NCBI RefSeq assembly: GCF_010726765.1
Contig: NZ_AP022601.1
Coordinates: 1,240,001 to 1,304,000 of the forward strand
Origin: Mycobacterium gallinarum
GTDB taxonomy: Bacteria; Actinomycetota; Actinomycetes; Mycobacteriales; Mycobacteriaceae
Direction of reading: 5' to 3'
DNA length: 64,000 nt
Positions 52,077-62,893 of this stretch are shown here, piece by piece. Within the stretch, counting starts at the first letter, position 1, and every line of letters starts with the position of its first letter. The translations under genes were made by a program, and so were the position numbers. Under the pieces are notes generated by a model. The model saw nothing but the letters and a program-made list of their open reading frames with translations, was not told the DNA's origin and searched no databases.

Positions 52077-54253
52077 CAGTCGACCCACCAACCGGTGGCG
52101 GCCGCGATCTGGCGTCCGAGTTCGGTGGTCATCGTGCGCATGTAGGTCGTCGAGATGTGGTGGGCATCGTGATACAGCAACACATTTCCCTCGACTGCGC
52201 GACAGATGTCCTTACGGCACACCGCGTCGCTCATGTCCAGCGGCTTGAGCAATGGGAACCGCGCGACGAAGTCGAGGGTGGGGTTGTGGGGCGACAGGAC
52301 GTCGGACCGCTTGACGCCGCAGGAGATGGCGTTTCCGCCGTCGGCCAGGCAGTCGGCGGGGAAGTACGGCTGGCCGTTACGTACCAGCCAGGGGGTGTCG
52401 CGCATCCCCAGAATTGGAATGTTGTTGTCGGACAGCGTCTGCCAGATTCCGAGGTATGTGGCAGGCATCACGTCACCCGGCTTGATGTTCCACGGTCGCG
52501 TCGCGGTGGTGAACACGTAGTCCGGGCGGTCGGCGATGATCTTGTCCATCACCCGCTCGTTCCATTCGTGACACTTGGGGTACGGACGGTTGTCTCCCAT
52601 GACCAGCGGGACCTCCTCCGTGGTCAGCGGGCAGCCCATCTTCAGGTAGGTGACGACCTTGAAGTTGTGCATCCGACCGAGCAGGTCCAGGGCGGTGATC
52701 CAGTGTTCGGCGTGGGAACCGCCCGCAAGTGCGATCGTGCGGGTCGCGGAATCATCGCCGTAGTTGCAGGTGATGACGCCGACGTTGTCAAAGTCGCTGA
52801 TGCAGCCGTCCTCGGTGGTGCGGGGGAGGTCGTTTCTGGCCTCGAGCACCGTCGGGCGCATCGGCAGCTTCGGCACCTTGGCCTTGTTGATGAGTGCGCG
52901 GGCACCGGGATAGTCGCGCGACGAAAGTCCGGTCAGCTCTTTGCCTGTCGAGCGTTCGATGGTGACGTGCTCGCGCCAGGTGAACGACGTCGCGGTCAAC
53001 GCCACCGCCAACAGGACGACCACCGAGCCGAGCGCCATCGTCGGCCTGCGCAGGCGGGCGCGCAGCGGGACCGTTGGAGCTGACACGGCCGGCGCGCGAT
53101 AGCGCAGCGGGTTCTCGATGTACTTCGTCGTCAGCCACGCCAGCACACCCGACACCACCAGGATGACCGCGCCCTCGACGAAGTTGACGCGCGTATGTCC
53201 GAGGTAGGACAGGTAGAAGATCAGCAGCGGCCAGTGCCACAGGTAGAGCGAGTACGCCATCGCACCCAGCGCGACGAACGGCGCGGTGGCCAGCAGGCGG
53301 TTGGGGGCGGGCATGCGACCGTCGGTGTGCGGGTCGGCCACCCGGTTCGCCGCGGACAGGATGAACAGCATGGTCGCGCCGACCGGCACCAGCGCCCACG
53401 GACCGGGGAACTCGTGCACACCGTCGATCAGGGCGCCGCACGCGAGGATCGCGGCCAGCGCGATCACCGCAGCCGTCGTGCGCAGCCACATCGGCCAGCG
53501 GAGGTTCGTCACCAGTGCACCGACCAATGCGCCGAGCAGCAGTTCCCACGCACGGGCGAAGCTGTTGTAGTACGCGGTGGCCTGATCGGCGTTGTGGGCG
53601 AAGATCGCGTACACGAACGACGCGATTGTCAACGCGCTGAGCAACACGATGAATGCGATCCGCATATGGCGGCCGAAGATGCGGCGAAACAGTAAGGCGC
53701 AGCCGAAGATCAGGGCGAGGAAGGCAATGTAGAACTGGCCTTGCACCGACATCGACCAGATGTGCTGCAACGGACTGACGGCTTCGCCGGCACGGAGGTA
53801 ATCCGATGCGGTGTTGGCCAATTCCCAATTCTGGTAGTAACCCAGGCTTGCCAGACTCTGGTCTGCGAATGTCTCCCAACGGGTTTCGGGCTGGATGAGG
53901 ATTGTGAGCACCGCGGCGGCAGCAAGCACGACCACGAGTGCGGGCAGCAGCCTGCGAACCAGTCGGGTGACTTCGGGCATCGGCCACAGCGATGCGCCGG
54001 GCGTCATGGCGGTGCGCAGCAGCCGTCCACCGAAGAAGAAGCCCGACAGCGCGAGGAAGACGTCGACACCACCGGAGACGCGGCCGAACCACACGTGGAA
54101 CACCGCGACGAGCAGGATCGCGACGCCGCGCAGTCCGTCGAGGTCGTGCCGGTAGCTTTCCGGTGCGCGCGCGGGCCTCGTCGCGGTGGCTTCGCGTGAC
54201 GGTGGTCCCGGGTCGGCGACGGGCGCCGGCCGGGCAGGGGCGAGGGTCATCAT
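52076..54253 (-). CDS. Acyltransferase-3/SGNH membrane O-acyltransferase
   Basis: A 725-residue protein of the OatA-like type (Rv1565c). The N-terminal acyltransferase-3 domain (about residues 30-380) has [23 protein letters not shown] with the catalytic His and about ten membrane helices. The C-terminal SGNH domain has a Ser in [11 protein letters not shown] and the Asp/His in YHDAHHIST. It would move acyl groups onto an extracytoplasmic glycan or lipid; the acceptor is not known. ATG 54253 or 54250 is likely. It heads the treX-Y-Z operon and is divergent from bioA, 23 bp away. Confidence 0.9.
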   Translation of the reverse strand: MMTLAPARPAPVADPGPPSREATATRPARAPESYRHDLDGLRGVAILLVAVFHVWFGRVSGGVDVFLALSGFFFGGRLLRTAMTPGASLWPMPEVTRLVRRLLPALVVVLAAAAVLTILIQPETRWETFADQSLASLGYYQNWELANTASDYLRAGEAVSPLQHIWSMSVQGQFYIAFLALIFGCALLFRRIFGRHMRIAFIVLLSALTIASFVYAIFAHNADQATAYYNSFARAWELLLGALVGALVTNLRWPMWLRTTAAVIALAAILACGALIDGVHEFPGPWALVPVGATMLFILSAANRVADPHTDGRMPAPNRLLATAPFVALGAMAYSLYLWHWPLLIFYLSYLGHTRVNFVEGAVILVVSGVLAWLTTKYIENPLRYRAPAVSAPTVPLRARLRRPTMALGSVVVLLAVALTATSFTWREHVTIERSTGKELTGLSSRDYPGARALINKAKVPKLPMRPTVLEARNDLPRTTEDGCISDFDNVGVITCNYGDDSATRTIALAGGSHAEHWITALDLLGRMHNFKVVTYLKMGCPLTTEEVPLVMGDNRPYPKCHEWNERVMDKIIADRPDYVFTTATRPWNIKPGDVMPATYLGIWQTLSDNNIPILGMRDTPWLVRNGQPYFPADCLADGGNAISCGVKRSDVLSPHNPTLDFVARFPLLKPLDMSDAVCRKDICRAVEGNVLLYHDAHHISTTYMRTMTTELGRQIAAATGWWVD

Positions 54254-54276
54254 GGTCGACGGATAATCTACCGAAG

Positions 54277-55569
54277 GTGGCAGCACTGACGCCCGCCGAG
54301 ATCAGCGCCATCGACGCCGCCCACGTCTGGCATCCGTACAGCACGATCGGCGCAGAGGCACTGGCCCCGCTGGTGGCGGTGGGTGCCCGCGGGGCCTGGC
54401 TGACCCTGCACCGCGACGGGCAGGAGGTGCGAGTCCTCGACGCGATGGCGTCCTGGTGGACCGCGATCCACGGTCACGGGCATCCGTCGCTGGACGCGGC
54501 GATCACCAGCCAGCTGGCGACCATGAATCACGTCATGTTCGGCGGTCTGACCCACGAACCCGCGGCACGGCTCGCGCAGCTGCTGGTGCAGCTCACACCC
54601 GACGGGCTGGACGCCGTGTTCTTCAGCGACTCCGGGTCCGTCTCGGTGGAGGTCGCCGTCAAAATGGCGCTGCAGTACTGGCGCAGCACCGGACGCTGGG
54701 ACAAACACCGGCTGATGACGTGGCGCGGCGGCTATCACGGCGACACGTTCACCCCGATGAGCGTGTGCGATCCCGATGGCGGCATGCACACCCTATGGAG
54801 TGACGTGCTCGCCCCACAGGTGTTCGCGCCGCCGGTACCCGCCGGGTACGACGCCGCCTACATCGCGGACTTCGAAAAGCTACTGGCCGAGCACGCGCAC
54901 GAGCTCGCCGCGGTGATCGTGGAACCGGTGGTACAGGGCGCCGGCGGAATGCGGTTTCACGATCCGCGCTATCTGGCCGACCTGCGCGAGATCTGCACCC
55001 GCCATGGGGTGCTGCTGATCTTCGACGAGATCGCCACCGGGTTCGGGCGCACCGGTGAGCTTTTCGCCGCCGACCACGCCGCGGTGAGCCCCGACATCAT
55101 GTGCGTGGGTAAAGCGCTCACGGGCGGCTATCTGACGCTGGCCGCGACGCTGTGCACGAATGACATCGCGCACACCATCAGCGCCAGTGCCGCAGGCGCG
55201 TTGATGCACGGCCCGACGTTCATGGCCAACGCGCTGGCGTGCGCGGTGTCGGTGGCCTCGGTCGAGCTGTTGCTCGCCGGGGACTGGCGTGCGTCGGTGC
55301 GCGCTATCGAATCCGGCCTGCGCGACGGCCTGTCGCCCGCCGAGTCGATGCCGGGAGTGGCCGACGTGCGGGTGCTGGGCGCCATCGGCGTCATCGAGAT
55401 GGAACAAGCCGTCGACCTGCGGATCGCGACACCGGCTGCGCTGGACCACGGGGTGTGGCTGCGGCCGTTCCGCAACCTCGTCTACGTGATGCCGCCCTAC
55501 ATCTGTACGCCCGAGGAGATTGCACAGATCACCTCGGCGATGGTTGGCGTCGCCCGTGCACTAACCTGA
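54277..55569 (+). CDS. bioA: Adenosylmethionine-8-amino-7-oxononanoate aminotransferase
   Basis: A 430-residue PLP aminotransferase forming 7,8-diaminopelargonate with SAM as amino donor in biotin synthesis. It has [52 protein letters not shown], and PLP-site [15 protein letters not shown], with the lysine in [14 protein letters not shown] 54277 aligns with the mycobacterial start. Only 23 bp separate it from the divergent acyltransferase. Its last codons and stop overlap the BioQ-type operator of bioF. Confidence 0.96.
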   Translation: MAALTPAEISAIDAAHVWHPYSTIGAEALAPLVAVGARGAWLTLHRDGQEVRVLDAMASWWTAIHGHGHPSLDAAITSQLATMNHVMFGGLTHEPAARLAQLLVQLTPDGLDAVFFSDSGSVSVEVAVKMALQYWRSTGRWDKHRLMTWRGGYHGDTFTPMSVCDPDGGMHTLWSDVLAPQVFAPPVPAGYDAAYIADFEKLLAEHAHELAAVIVEPVVQGAGGMRFHDPRYLADLREICTRHGVLLIFDEIATGFGRTGELFAADHAAVSPDIMCVGKALTGGYLTLAATLCTNDIAHTISASAAGALMHGPTFMANALACAVSVASVELLLAGDWRASVRAIESGLRDGLSPAESMPGVADVRVLGAIGVIEMEQAVDLRIATPAALDHGVWLRPFRNLVYVMPPYICTPEEIAQITSAMVGVARALT

Positions 55570-55603
55570 ACGGTGTTCAATTGCCGGTCCGCCGGCGTGT
55601 TCA
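55567..55603 (+). promoter_or_regulatory. BioQ-type operator plus one 24-bp unit at bioF
   Basis: The palindrome TGAAC-GGT-GTTCA (55567-55579) starts at the bioA stop codon. It is followed directly by one 24-bp unit (55580-55603) made of ATT, an imperfect inverted repeat GCCGGT-CC-GCCGGC, GT and another GTTCA half site. The same module, with three units, precedes bioB. Binding by BioQ is inferred from the M. smegmatis biotin system. Confidence 0.75.
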
Positions 55604-55620
55604 AGTCGTAGGAGCGTGCC

Positions 55621-56766
55621 GTGACCCGCACCGGTCTATCGCCGCTGGCGTGGCTCGACGAGGTCGAGCAGCAGCGTCGCGCCGCCGGCCTCCGGCGGTC
55701 CCTGCGCACCCGCCCGCCCGTTGGCGCCGAACTGGACCTGGCCTCCAACGACTACCTTGGCCTGTCGCAACATCCCGATGTCATCGAAGGCGGGGTAGCC
55801 GCGCTGCGCACGTGGGGTGCCGGGTCAACGGGATCACGCCTCGTCACCGGCAACACCGAGATTCACGAAGGCTTCGAGCAGGCACTCGCCGACTTCACCG
55901 GAGCCGAATCGGCGCTGGTGTTCTCGTCGGGCTACACCGCGAATCTGGGCGCTGTGGTGTCACTGTCCGGCGCCGGGTCGCTCCTGGTCTCGGACGCCCT
56001 GACGCATGCGTCCCTGGTCGACGCGTGCCGGCTGTCGCGCGCCCGGGTCGTGGTGACCCCGCATCGTGACGTCGCGGCCGTCGAGGCGGCACTGGCCGGC
56101 CGCGACGAGGAGCGCGCGGTCGTGGTGACCGATGCGGTGTTCTCCGCGGACGGGGTGGTCGCCCCGTTGCGGGCGCTGCACGACGTGTGCCGCCGGCACG
56201 ACGCACTGCTGCTCGTCGACGAGGCCCACGCGCTGGGGGTGCGGGGGACCGGGGGTCGCGGTCTGGTGCACGAGATCGGTTTGGCCGGCGCGCCGGACGT
56301 GGTGATGACCACGACGATGTCCAAGGCGCTGGGAAGTCAGGGCGGTGTGGTGCTGGGACCCGCCGCGGTGCGCGACCACCTGATCGATGCCGCGCGGCCG
56401 TTCATTTTCGACACCGGTTTGGCCCCCGCGGCGGTGGGAGCGGCGTGGGCGGCGCTGGACGTCCTGATCGCAGAGCCCTGGCGCGCGCAGGCGGTCCTGG
56501 ATCACGCGGCGGCACTCGCCGCGGTGAGCGATGTCGCCGAACGGCCTGAGTCAGCGGTGGTGTCGGTGATCCTCGGTGAGCCCGATGTGGCGCTGGCCGC
56601 CGCCGTCGCGTGCCTGGACCGCGGTGTCCGGGTGGGCTGCTTCCGGCCCCCCACCGTCGCACCGGGCACCTCGCGGCTGCGGCTGACGGCCCGCGCGTCG
56701 CTCTCCGCTGACGAGATGGCTCTGGCGCGTGAGGTTCTCACCGACGTTCTCTCTACGCGCCCGTGA
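55621..56766 (+). CDS. bioF: 8-amino-7-oxononanoate synthase
   Basis: A 381-residue PLP enzyme of the alpha-oxoamine synthase family condensing pimeloyl thioester with alanine. It shows [37 protein letters not shown], and PLP lysine in [16 protein letters not shown] 55621 with TAGGAG upstream. It overlaps bioD by GTGA. Expression is probably BioQ-controlled through the palindrome 42 bp upstream. Confidence 0.96.
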   Translation: MTRTGLSPLAWLDEVEQQRRAAGLRRSLRTRPPVGAELDLASNDYLGLSQHPDVIEGGVAALRTWGAGSTGSRLVTGNTEIHEGFEQALADFTGAESALVFSSGYTANLGAVVSLSGAGSLLVSDALTHASLVDACRLSRARVVVTPHRDVAAVEAALAGRDEERAVVVTDAVFSADGVVAPLRALHDVCRRHDALLLVDEAHALGVRGTGGRGLVHEIGLAGAPDVVMTTTMSKALGSQGGVVLGPAAVRDHLIDAARPFIFDTGLAPAAVGAAWAALDVLIAEPWRAQAVLDHAAALAAVSDVAERPESAVVSVILGEPDVALAAAVACLDRGVRVGCFRPPTVAPGTSRLRLTARASLSADEMALAREVLTDVLSTRP

Positions 56767-57437
56767 GCACGCTCGTCGTCACCGGGACCGATACCGGCGT
56801 CGGCAAGACGATCGCAACGGCCGCCGTGGCGTGTTGCGCGCGGCTGGCGGGCATCGATGTCGCGGTGTGCAAACCCGTGCAGACCGGCAGCCCGGCCGAC
56901 GACGACCTCGCCGACATCGCGCGGCTTTCCGGCGCGAGTGACTTGCGCGGTACCTGGCGATACCCGGAGCCGCTCGCCCCGGTCGCGGCCGCGCAGCGAG
57001 CGGGCCTGCGGTTGCCGACGCGCTCCGAACTGGTCGGGTCGGTGCGCGAGGCCGGCGATGGGCCAGCAAAGCTGGTGCTGGTGGAGGGCGCCGGCGGTCT
57101 GCTCGTCGAACTCGGCGAAGACGGTGTGACGCTGCGCGACGTCGCGATGGACTTGGCCGCACAGGTGCTGATCGTGGTCGCTGCGGGTCTTGGCACGTTG
57201 AACCACACCGCGCTGACGTTGGAAGCGCTTGCTTCCCAAGGGATTCCGTGCGCCGGACTGGTGATCGGCACCTGGCCGTCTGAACCGGGTCCAGCCGAGG
57301 AGAGCAATCGCGAGGCGTTGAGCAGGCTGGCGCCGCTGCGCGCGGTACTGCCTGCGGGCCTCGGTGGCGCGAGTCCCACCGAGTTCGAGGCGGTGTGCTC
57401 GTCGGCGTTCGATCCCGACTGGATTGCGAGTCTTTAG
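56763..57437 (+). CDS. bioD: Dethiobiotin synthetase
   Basis: A 224-residue ATP-dependent carboxylase closing the ureido ring of dethiobiotin. Walker A is [10 protein letters not shown], with the conserved Lys in [10 protein letters not shown] and the acidic loop [11 protein letters not shown]. The nucleotide-binding part has a shortened specificity loop near VIGTWP, as in mycobacterial BioD. GTGA overlap with bioF. Confidence 0.95.
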   Translation: MSTLVVTGTDTGVGKTIATAAVACCARLAGIDVAVCKPVQTGSPADDDLADIARLSGASDLRGTWRYPEPLAPVAAAQRAGLRLPTRSELVGSVREAGDGPAKLVLVEGAGGLLVELGEDGVTLRDVAMDLAAQVLIVVAAGLGTLNHTALTLEALASQGIPCAGLVIGTWPSEPGPAEESNREALSRLAPLRAVLPAGLGGASPTEFEAVCSSAFDPDWIASL

Positions 57438-57439
57438 CG

Positions 57440-57958
57440 ATGGTGCATTCCGTCGAGATGCTGTTCGACCCGGACACCGAGGCGGCGATCCGGAGTTGCT
57501 GGGACGACCTCACCGAGGCGGGCGTGCGCAGTCAGGCCGCGCACACCGCGCCCAGCAACAGGCCGCACGTCACCCTGGTGGTAGCGGAAAGCATGGACGA
57601 ATCGGTGCATGACGCGTTGCGGCCGCTGTTGCGGCGGCTACCGCTTCGGTGCACCGTCGGCGCGCCCATGCTGTTCGGTCGACGTGATTTCACGCTGGTG
57701 CGACTGATCGTTCCGTCAGCCGAGCTGCTGTCCCTGCACTCCGAGGTGCTCGATGCCTGTCTGCCGCACATGCCGAATGGTCCGCTTCCGCACTCTGACC
57801 CCGGCCAGTGGACGCCGCACGTGACGTTGGCGCGCCGGGTGCCGGCCGAGCAGCTGCAAGCGGCGCTGACGGTGACGGGTTTAGGACGCGACCTGTCCGC
57901 GACAATTGTTCGCATCAGGCATTGGGACGGCAACGCCAAGCGCGAGTATGCACTCTAG
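57440..57958 (+). CDS. 2H phosphoesterase (2'-5' RNA ligase-like), Rv1571-like
   Basis: A 172-residue protein with two HxT motifs (RPHVTLVVAES and TPHVTLARRV) that define the 2H phosphoesterase family acting on 2',3'-cyclic nucleotides or RNA ends. It is placed 2 bp after bioD as Rv1571 is, so it is in the bioAFD operon, though no biotin role is known. The end overlaps the convergent MmcQ gene by 4 bp. Confidence 0.85.
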   Translation: MVHSVEMLFDPDTEAAIRSCWDDLTEAGVRSQAAHTAPSNRPHVTLVVAESMDESVHDALRPLLRRLPLRCTVGAPMLFGRRDFTLVRLIVPSAELLSLHSEVLDACLPHMPNGPLPHSDPGQWTPHVTLARRVPAEQLQAALTVTGLGRDLSATIVRIRHWDGNAKREYAL

Positions 57959-58290
57959 GATACTTCTGCCCCAACGCTTTTCGGCACGCACATTCGCCAG
58001 CCGTCGATCACGAGCTCGCGCAACTCGTCGAGTTCGATCGCGTCGAGCCGCACCAGAATCCAGTTGTATCGCATCTCCGATTTGCGCGGCAGCATGAACT
58101 TGTCGGGTTCGGCGGCGACCATCGCCGCGCGCTCCTCCTTGGGAAACGCGACGCCCATCACCGTCTCGTCGCGTGAGAACGCGGCGTACACGAGTCGTCC
58201 CGCGCGGAACCGGATCTCGTCGCGGACGACGGCTTCGTATGACCGCGGCAGGGCCGAGGCGATGCGCCGCACGTCGTCGACGGTAATCAC
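57955..58290 (-). CDS. MmcQ/YjbR-family DNA-binding-like protein
   Basis: A 111-residue MmcQ/YjbR (CyaY-like fold) protein. It has RRIASALPRSYEAVVRDEIRFRAGRLVYAAF, VAFPKEERAAMVAAEPDKFML, and YNWILVRLDAIELDELRELVIDGWRM. The role of the family is unsettled. GTG 58290 is 2 nt after the bioQ stop, so it is co-transcribed with the repressor; an upstream open frame overlaps bioQ and is not needed. Confidence 0.85.
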   Translation of the reverse strand: MITVDDVRRIASALPRSYEAVVRDEIRFRAGRLVYAAFSRDETVMGVAFPKEERAAMVAAEPDKFMLPRKSEMRYNWILVRLDAIELDELRELVIDGWRMCVPKSVGAEVS

Positions 58291-58292
58291 GT

Positions 58293-58856
58293 CTACTCGT
58301 AGACGGCCTGCGAGACCTTGATGCCGTCGACGAACAGACGCAGTCCGAATGCGAACCGTGCGCTGGCGTCGTCGGCCAACACCGACTGCCACGCGGGCAG
58401 CTCGGCTCCCGCGGCGTCCCATTGCAACCGGGACTGCTCGTCCACCGTGAAGCCGAGCACGTAATAGACGACCGTGCGGGCGGCCAGCTCGGCGTGTGCG
58501 GAGTCCACTCCCGCCTCCGACACCGCCTGGGCCAGGACCGCCAGAATCTGCTTCATCGCCGACGACTGACCGGCCGCGAAGCTGGCCGACACCAGCTCGG
58601 CGCCATCGGTGTGCGACAGCAGCGCGTCGCGAAGCCGGTTGCAGACCTCGACGGCGCCGCGCGCGGTCGGTACACCGTCCAGAATGCGGTCGGCAATGGC
58701 GCCGAGGAGCTCCTGCTTGTTAGCGAAATGCCAGTACAGGGCGCCGGGGGACACGCCGAGCTCACGTGCGAGCCGTCGCATCGTGAGGTCGGCGATGCCG
58801 TAGTCGTCCAGCAGTTTCGCCGCCGCCTCGACCACGTCGCGTTTGTGGAGCTGCAC
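58293..58856 (-). CDS. bioQ: TetR-family biotin repressor BioQ
   Basis: A 187-residue TetR protein: HTH at residues 20-50 (ADLTMRRLARELGVSPGALYWHFANKQELL) and a helical C-terminal domain. Divergent from bioB, the place BioQ has in M. smegmatis, with BioQ-type palindromes before both bioB and bioF. GTG 58856 is leaderless-looking: TAGGCT on the minus strand ends 6 nt upstream. The palindrome at 58872-58884 then covers its promoter, implying autoregulation. M. tuberculosis lacks this regulator at the locus as I recall. Confidence 0.85.
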   Translation of the reverse strand: MQLHKRDVVEAAAKLLDDYGIADLTMRRLARELGVSPGALYWHFANKQELLGAIADRILDGVPTARGAVEVCNRLRDALLSHTDGAELVSASFAAGQSSAMKQILAVLAQAVSEAGVDSAHAELAARTVVYYVLGFTVDEQSRLQWDAAGAELPAWQSVLADDASARFAFGLRLFVDGIKVSQAVYE

Positions 58857-58871
58857 ACCGGTAGCCTAACC

Positions 58872-58884
58872 TGAACGCTGTTCA
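58872..58884. promoter_or_regulatory. BioQ operator between bioQ and bioB
   Basis: TGAAC-GCT-GTTCA is a 13-bp palindrome, identical in both arms to that at bioF. It lies just upstream of the bioQ -10 hexamer and about 97 bp before bioB. Confidence 0.78.
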
Positions 58885-58956
58885 ATTACCGGCTCGCCGG
58901 TGTGTTCAATTACCGGCCCGCCGGTGCGTTCAATTACCGGCCCGCCGGTGTGTTCA
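58885..58956 (+). repeat. Three tandem 24-bp repeats upstream of bioB
   Basis: Units 58885-58908, 58909-58932 and 58933-58956 differ by one or two bases. Each is ATT + inverted repeat ACCGGC-NN-GCCGGT + GYG + TTCA, so each ends with a GTTCA half site like that of the BioQ palindrome. The array runs directly from the operator to 24 bp before the bioB start. The bioF promoter has one diverged copy. Copy number could vary between strains and may tune BioQ binding or the bioB leader structure. Confidence 0.9.
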
Positions 58957-58977
58957 AGTTCGATCGAGAGGACCTAA

Positions 58978-59976
<999 letters not shown>

Positions 59977-59987
59977 ACCATTGAGTC

Positions 59988-60179
59988 ATGGCGTTCAACG
60001 TCTATACGGGTGAGCCCGACGGCACGCCGCTGCCGGCGGCGGCTCAACTCGGCCTCGAGCCGCCCCGGTTTTGCGCGCAGTGCGGTCGCCGGATGATCGT
60101 GCAGGTGCGTCCTGACGGCTGGTCGGCGAAATGCTCTCGGCACGGCGTCACCGACTCGAAGGATCTGGAGCAGCGATGA
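59988..60179 (+). CDS. bsaP: Biotin synthase auxiliary protein
   Basis: A 63-residue protein with a CxxC pair ([10 protein letters not shown]), a third Cys and a His (AKCSRHGV), suggesting a bound metal or Fe-S cluster. It corresponds to Rv1590, shown to be required for mycobacterial BioB to convert dethiobiotin to biotin, proposed to support its auxiliary iron-sulfur cluster. Located directly after bioB and coupled by ATGA to the next gene. Confidence 0.85.
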   Translation: MAFNVYTGEPDGTPLPAAAQLGLEPPRFCAQCGRRMIVQVRPDGWSAKCSRHGVTDSKDLEQR

Positions 60180-60808
60180 ATAAGCTTGCCCCGCCCCGTA
60201 TTTCGCGTAATCGCGCAGCGATCACCGTCGCCGCCGGCTTGGCGCTGACCGGCGCGCTGATCGGCGCGCTGTGGGCGTGGTTGGCCCCGCCCATTCACGG
60301 CGTGGTGGCGTTGACGAAGAGCGGCGACCGGGTCAGGGCGCACCTCGGTAACGAGGCCGACCACTTCTTCGTCGCTGCCTTCCTGGTGGTCGGCATGCTG
60401 TGTGTGATGGCGGTCGTGGCGGCCGTCCTGGTGTGGCAATGGCGTGCACACCGCGGCCCGTTGATGGTCGCGGCACTCGGTCTCGGATCCGCGGCCGCTG
60501 CCGGAGTGGCATCGGGAGTCGGTGCGGCACTGGTGCATTGGCGGTACGGGACCATCGATGTTGCCGGCGCGCCGATTTCACCCGAGCATCGCGTGCACTA
60601 CGTGATCGAGGCGCCCCCGGTGTTCTTCGGGCACTCACCTTTGCTGATCGCCCTGACCATCCTGTTCCCCGCGGCGATAGCGGCGCTGGTCTACGCGCTC
60701 ATCGCGGTGTCGATCCCGCGCGACGATCTCGGCGCCTGGCCGCCCGTCGAGTCCGAGGTCGACGATGCGATCGCTAAAGCGGGGACCGTTCCACCGTCCG
60801 ACCCGTGA
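60176..60808 (+). CDS. DUF2567 membrane protein (Rv1591-like)
   Basis: A 210-residue mycobacterial membrane protein with four hydrophobic segments (about 15-38, 63-88, 96-116 and 158-182) and an extracytoplasmic loop containing [14 protein letters not shown]. Function unknown. It overlaps bsaP by 4 nt, so it belongs to the bioB operon. Its 3' end overlaps the convergent lipase gene by 35 bp. Confidence 0.85.
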   Translation: MNKLAPPRISRNRAAITVAAGLALTGALIGALWAWLAPPIHGVVALTKSGDRVRAHLGNEADHFFVAAFLVVGMLCVMAVVAAVLVWQWRAHRGPLMVAALGLGSAAAAGVASGVGAALVHWRYGTIDVAGAPISPEHRVHYVIEAPPVFFGHSPLLIALTILFPAAIAALVYALIAVSIPRDDLGAWPPVESEVDDAIAKAGTVPPSDP

Positions 60809-62111
60809 CCACCTTGGCCACGATTTTCGCCAGTCGCGCCATGCCGACGTAGGTCATCGGATTCAGCAGCGTCGGCCACTTCGTCCGAACCATGTGCTCG
60901 GACACCGGCTTTCCGGCGAACCGATCGATGAGCCAGCGCAGCGCCATCGGTGCGGACATAGGGTGCAGCAACATGTGCTCACTGAACATGTCCCGGTGGT
61001 AGGTCACCGACGCACCACCCGATCTGTACATCTCCGCGAGCTCGTCGATGTTCTCGACCGAGATCAACTGGTCGTGGACCGCCTGCACGATCAATACCGG
61101 CGGAGCCGGTGCCGCGACGCCGAGCTTGATGTCGGCGAAGACGTGCTGGACCGCAGGGCTGTCGAGAATCTGCTCCAGGGGCCAGTCGAGCAGATCGCCC
61201 ATGTCCTTCTTGGCCATCCGGACCATCGCCTCGGCGGTCGTCATCGTGTGCAGTCGCTGGAGGAGCACCTTGCCCTCTTCGGTGACATGCTCCTGGATGA
61301 GCCGGTCCAGATCGGGATAGATGTGCGACAGCGCGGCGACGACAAGTGCGGGGAGCCCGGACGCGAACGTGCCGTTGAGTCGGCGGAAGGTATGGCCGAG
61401 ATCGCCGACCGGTGACCCGAGTACCGCACCGACGACGTTCAGGTCTGGCGCATAGGTCCCGCTCATCTCGGCGGCCCATGCGGTGGCCAGGCCGCCGCCG
61501 GAGTAGCCCCATAGGCCGATCGGCGCATCGGCTGACAGCCCCAGGCGCTTGGAGCTGACGGCGGCGCGCAAGCCGTCGAGCACGTGATAGCCGGGTTCGT
61601 ACGGGGCGCCCCACATGCCCAGGCGGCCCTCATGGTCCGGCACCGACACCGCCCAGCCCTCAGCGAGGCAGGCGGCGACCAGGAGGAACTCGAATTGTGC
61701 GACGGACCCCGTTGCATGCGCGTAGCGCCGCAGCGCGTACGAGGGGAAGCAGCGTGAGGTCACGGCGTCGATGGCGCATTGGTAGGAGATCACCGGCGTG
61801 ACGGCGGCCGGCGCGCGCTCTGCGGGCACGATGACGGTGGTCGCGGCCGCGTCGGCGTTGCCGTGCATGTCGGTGGTGCGATACAGCAGCTGGGTGGCCC
61901 GGGTGCGCTGTGGGATCAGGCCCATGAACGCCAGCTCGACGTCCCTGCTGCGCAGGACGGTGCCCGGAGTGGCGTGCTGGAAGCCCGGGGGCGGTTCGTA
62001 GAAAGGGTCATCGGACGGCAGCTGCGGCCGAGCACCGCCTACCAGCTCCTCGTGGGGGACGTGCCCGATCCACTCTGCACCAGCTGCTGGCGCGACGCTG
62101 CCCAGATCCAT
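60774..62111 (-). CDS. Lipase family protein (Rv1592c-like)
   Basis: A 445-residue alpha/beta-hydrolase of the secretory lipase (LIP, Candida-type) family. The nucleophile elbow is GYSGGG ([16 protein letters not shown]), the oxyanion/acid regions include [19 protein letters not shown] and [12 protein letters not shown], and the likely catalytic His is in FSEHMLLHP. No signal peptide in the visible frame. Rv1592c shows lipase/esterase activity. It lies upstream of nrtR in the reverse direction, with 42 bp between them. Confidence 0.92.
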   Translation of the reverse strand: MDLGSVAPAAGAEWIGHVPHEELVGGARPQLPSDDPFYEPPPGFQHATPGTVLRSRDVELAFMGLIPQRTRATQLLYRTTDMHGNADAAATTVIVPAERAPAAVTPVISYQCAIDAVTSRCFPSYALRRYAHATGSVAQFEFLLVAACLAEGWAVSVPDHEGRLGMWGAPYEPGYHVLDGLRAAVSSKRLGLSADAPIGLWGYSGGGLATAWAAEMSGTYAPDLNVVGAVLGSPVGDLGHTFRRLNGTFASGLPALVVAALSHIYPDLDRLIQEHVTEEGKVLLQRLHTMTTAEAMVRMAKKDMGDLLDWPLEQILDSPAVQHVFADIKLGVAAPAPPVLIVQAVHDQLISVENIDELAEMYRSGGASVTYHRDMFSEHMLLHPMSAPMALRWLIDRFAGKPVSEHMVRTKWPTLLNPMTYVGMARLAKIVAKVVTGRTVERSPL

Positions 62112-62153
62112 CTGGCCATTGTTGCTTAAGAGAGCGTTAAGAAGCCAGCCGAC

Positions 62154-62846
62154 TCACCCTGGGGGGCGTAATGCGGCGAATTCGTCGGTCACCCGGTAGC
62201 GGGAATCGGTGAACCGATACAAGGCGGCAGGACGACCGCCGCTGCGGCCCGATCGAGCGGTCGTACCGGTGCGGGTGATGACGTTGCGTCGTTCCAGCAC
62301 GCGTTGCAAGTTGGTCGCGTCGACTGGGTGGCCCAGCGCAGCGCTGTAGATGTCGCGCAGTGTCGACACGGCGAATTCAGTTGGCGCCAAGGCGAACCCG
62401 ATGTTCGTATACGACAGCTTGGCGACGAGGCGGACGACGGCGTGCTCGACCATCGGGCCGTGGTCGAACGCCATCGGCGGCAGATGGTCGACCGGATGCC
62501 ATCGGGTGTCCGGCGGCAGCTCCGGGGTAGCGGGGGAGGGCACCAACCCGAGGAACGTCGACGCGATGGTGCGGGTGCCCGGCACGCGGCTCGGATCGGA
62601 GAAAACCGCAAGCTGTTCAAGGTGGGCAACCTCACGCAAGTCGACCTTTTCGGCCAGTTGGCGCCGAACGGAGCTGGTCAGGTCCTCGTCGCTACGCAAG
62701 CTGCCGCCCGGCAGGGCCCATTTTCCCGCTTCCGGTTCGAGTGCACGCTGCCACAACAGCACGTGAAGTGCGGGTTTCGGGGAGTCGACAGCTCGAACCT
62801 GGAACACGGCGGCCAACACCTCATGCTCGGTGCTACTATGGGGCAT
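62154..62846 (-). CDS. nrtR: NrtR-type Nudix-related regulator of NAD synthesis
   Basis: A 230-residue protein with an N-terminal Nudix-like domain and a C-terminal winged helix (about 150-230; DIYSAALGHPVDATNLQRVLERRNVI). The Nudix box reads GGSLRSDEDLTSSVRRQLAEKV and lacks the REx2EE catalytic set, so it is probably a sensor (of ADP-ribose or a similar NAD metabolite) and not an enzyme. ATG 62846 touches a palindromic operator shared with the divergent nadA. The minus-strand TACAAT in the operator suggests a leaderless mRNA. Confidence 0.88.
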   Translation of the reverse strand: MPHSSTEHEVLAAVFQVRAVDSPKPALHVLLWQRALEPEAGKWALPGGSLRSDEDLTSSVRRQLAEKVDLREVAHLEQLAVFSDPSRVPGTRTIASTFLGLVPSPATPELPPDTRWHPVDHLPPMAFDHGPMVEHAVVRLVAKLSYTNIGFALAPTEFAVSTLRDIYSAALGHPVDATNLQRVLERRNVITRTGTTARSGRSGGRPAALYRFTDSRYRVTDEFAALRPPG

Positions 62847-62869
62847 GTTTTCGATTGTAAGTCGAAAAC
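62847..62869. promoter_or_regulatory. NrtR operator between nrtR and nadA
   Basis: GTTTTCGA-N7-TCGAAAAC is a perfect inverted repeat (8-bp arms). It begins at the base before the nrtR ATG and ends 24 bp before the nadA ATG, covering both promoters. The NrtR identity of the neighbour makes this its probable site. Confidence 0.78.
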
Positions 62870-62893
62870 CTCGAGAAGCCTAAGGAGGCGGCT

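Noticed and set aside
58885..58956. Tandem 24-bp units considered as a CRISPR fragment
   Set aside because: Units are contiguous without spacers, contain BioQ half sites, and a single copy occurs at bioF.
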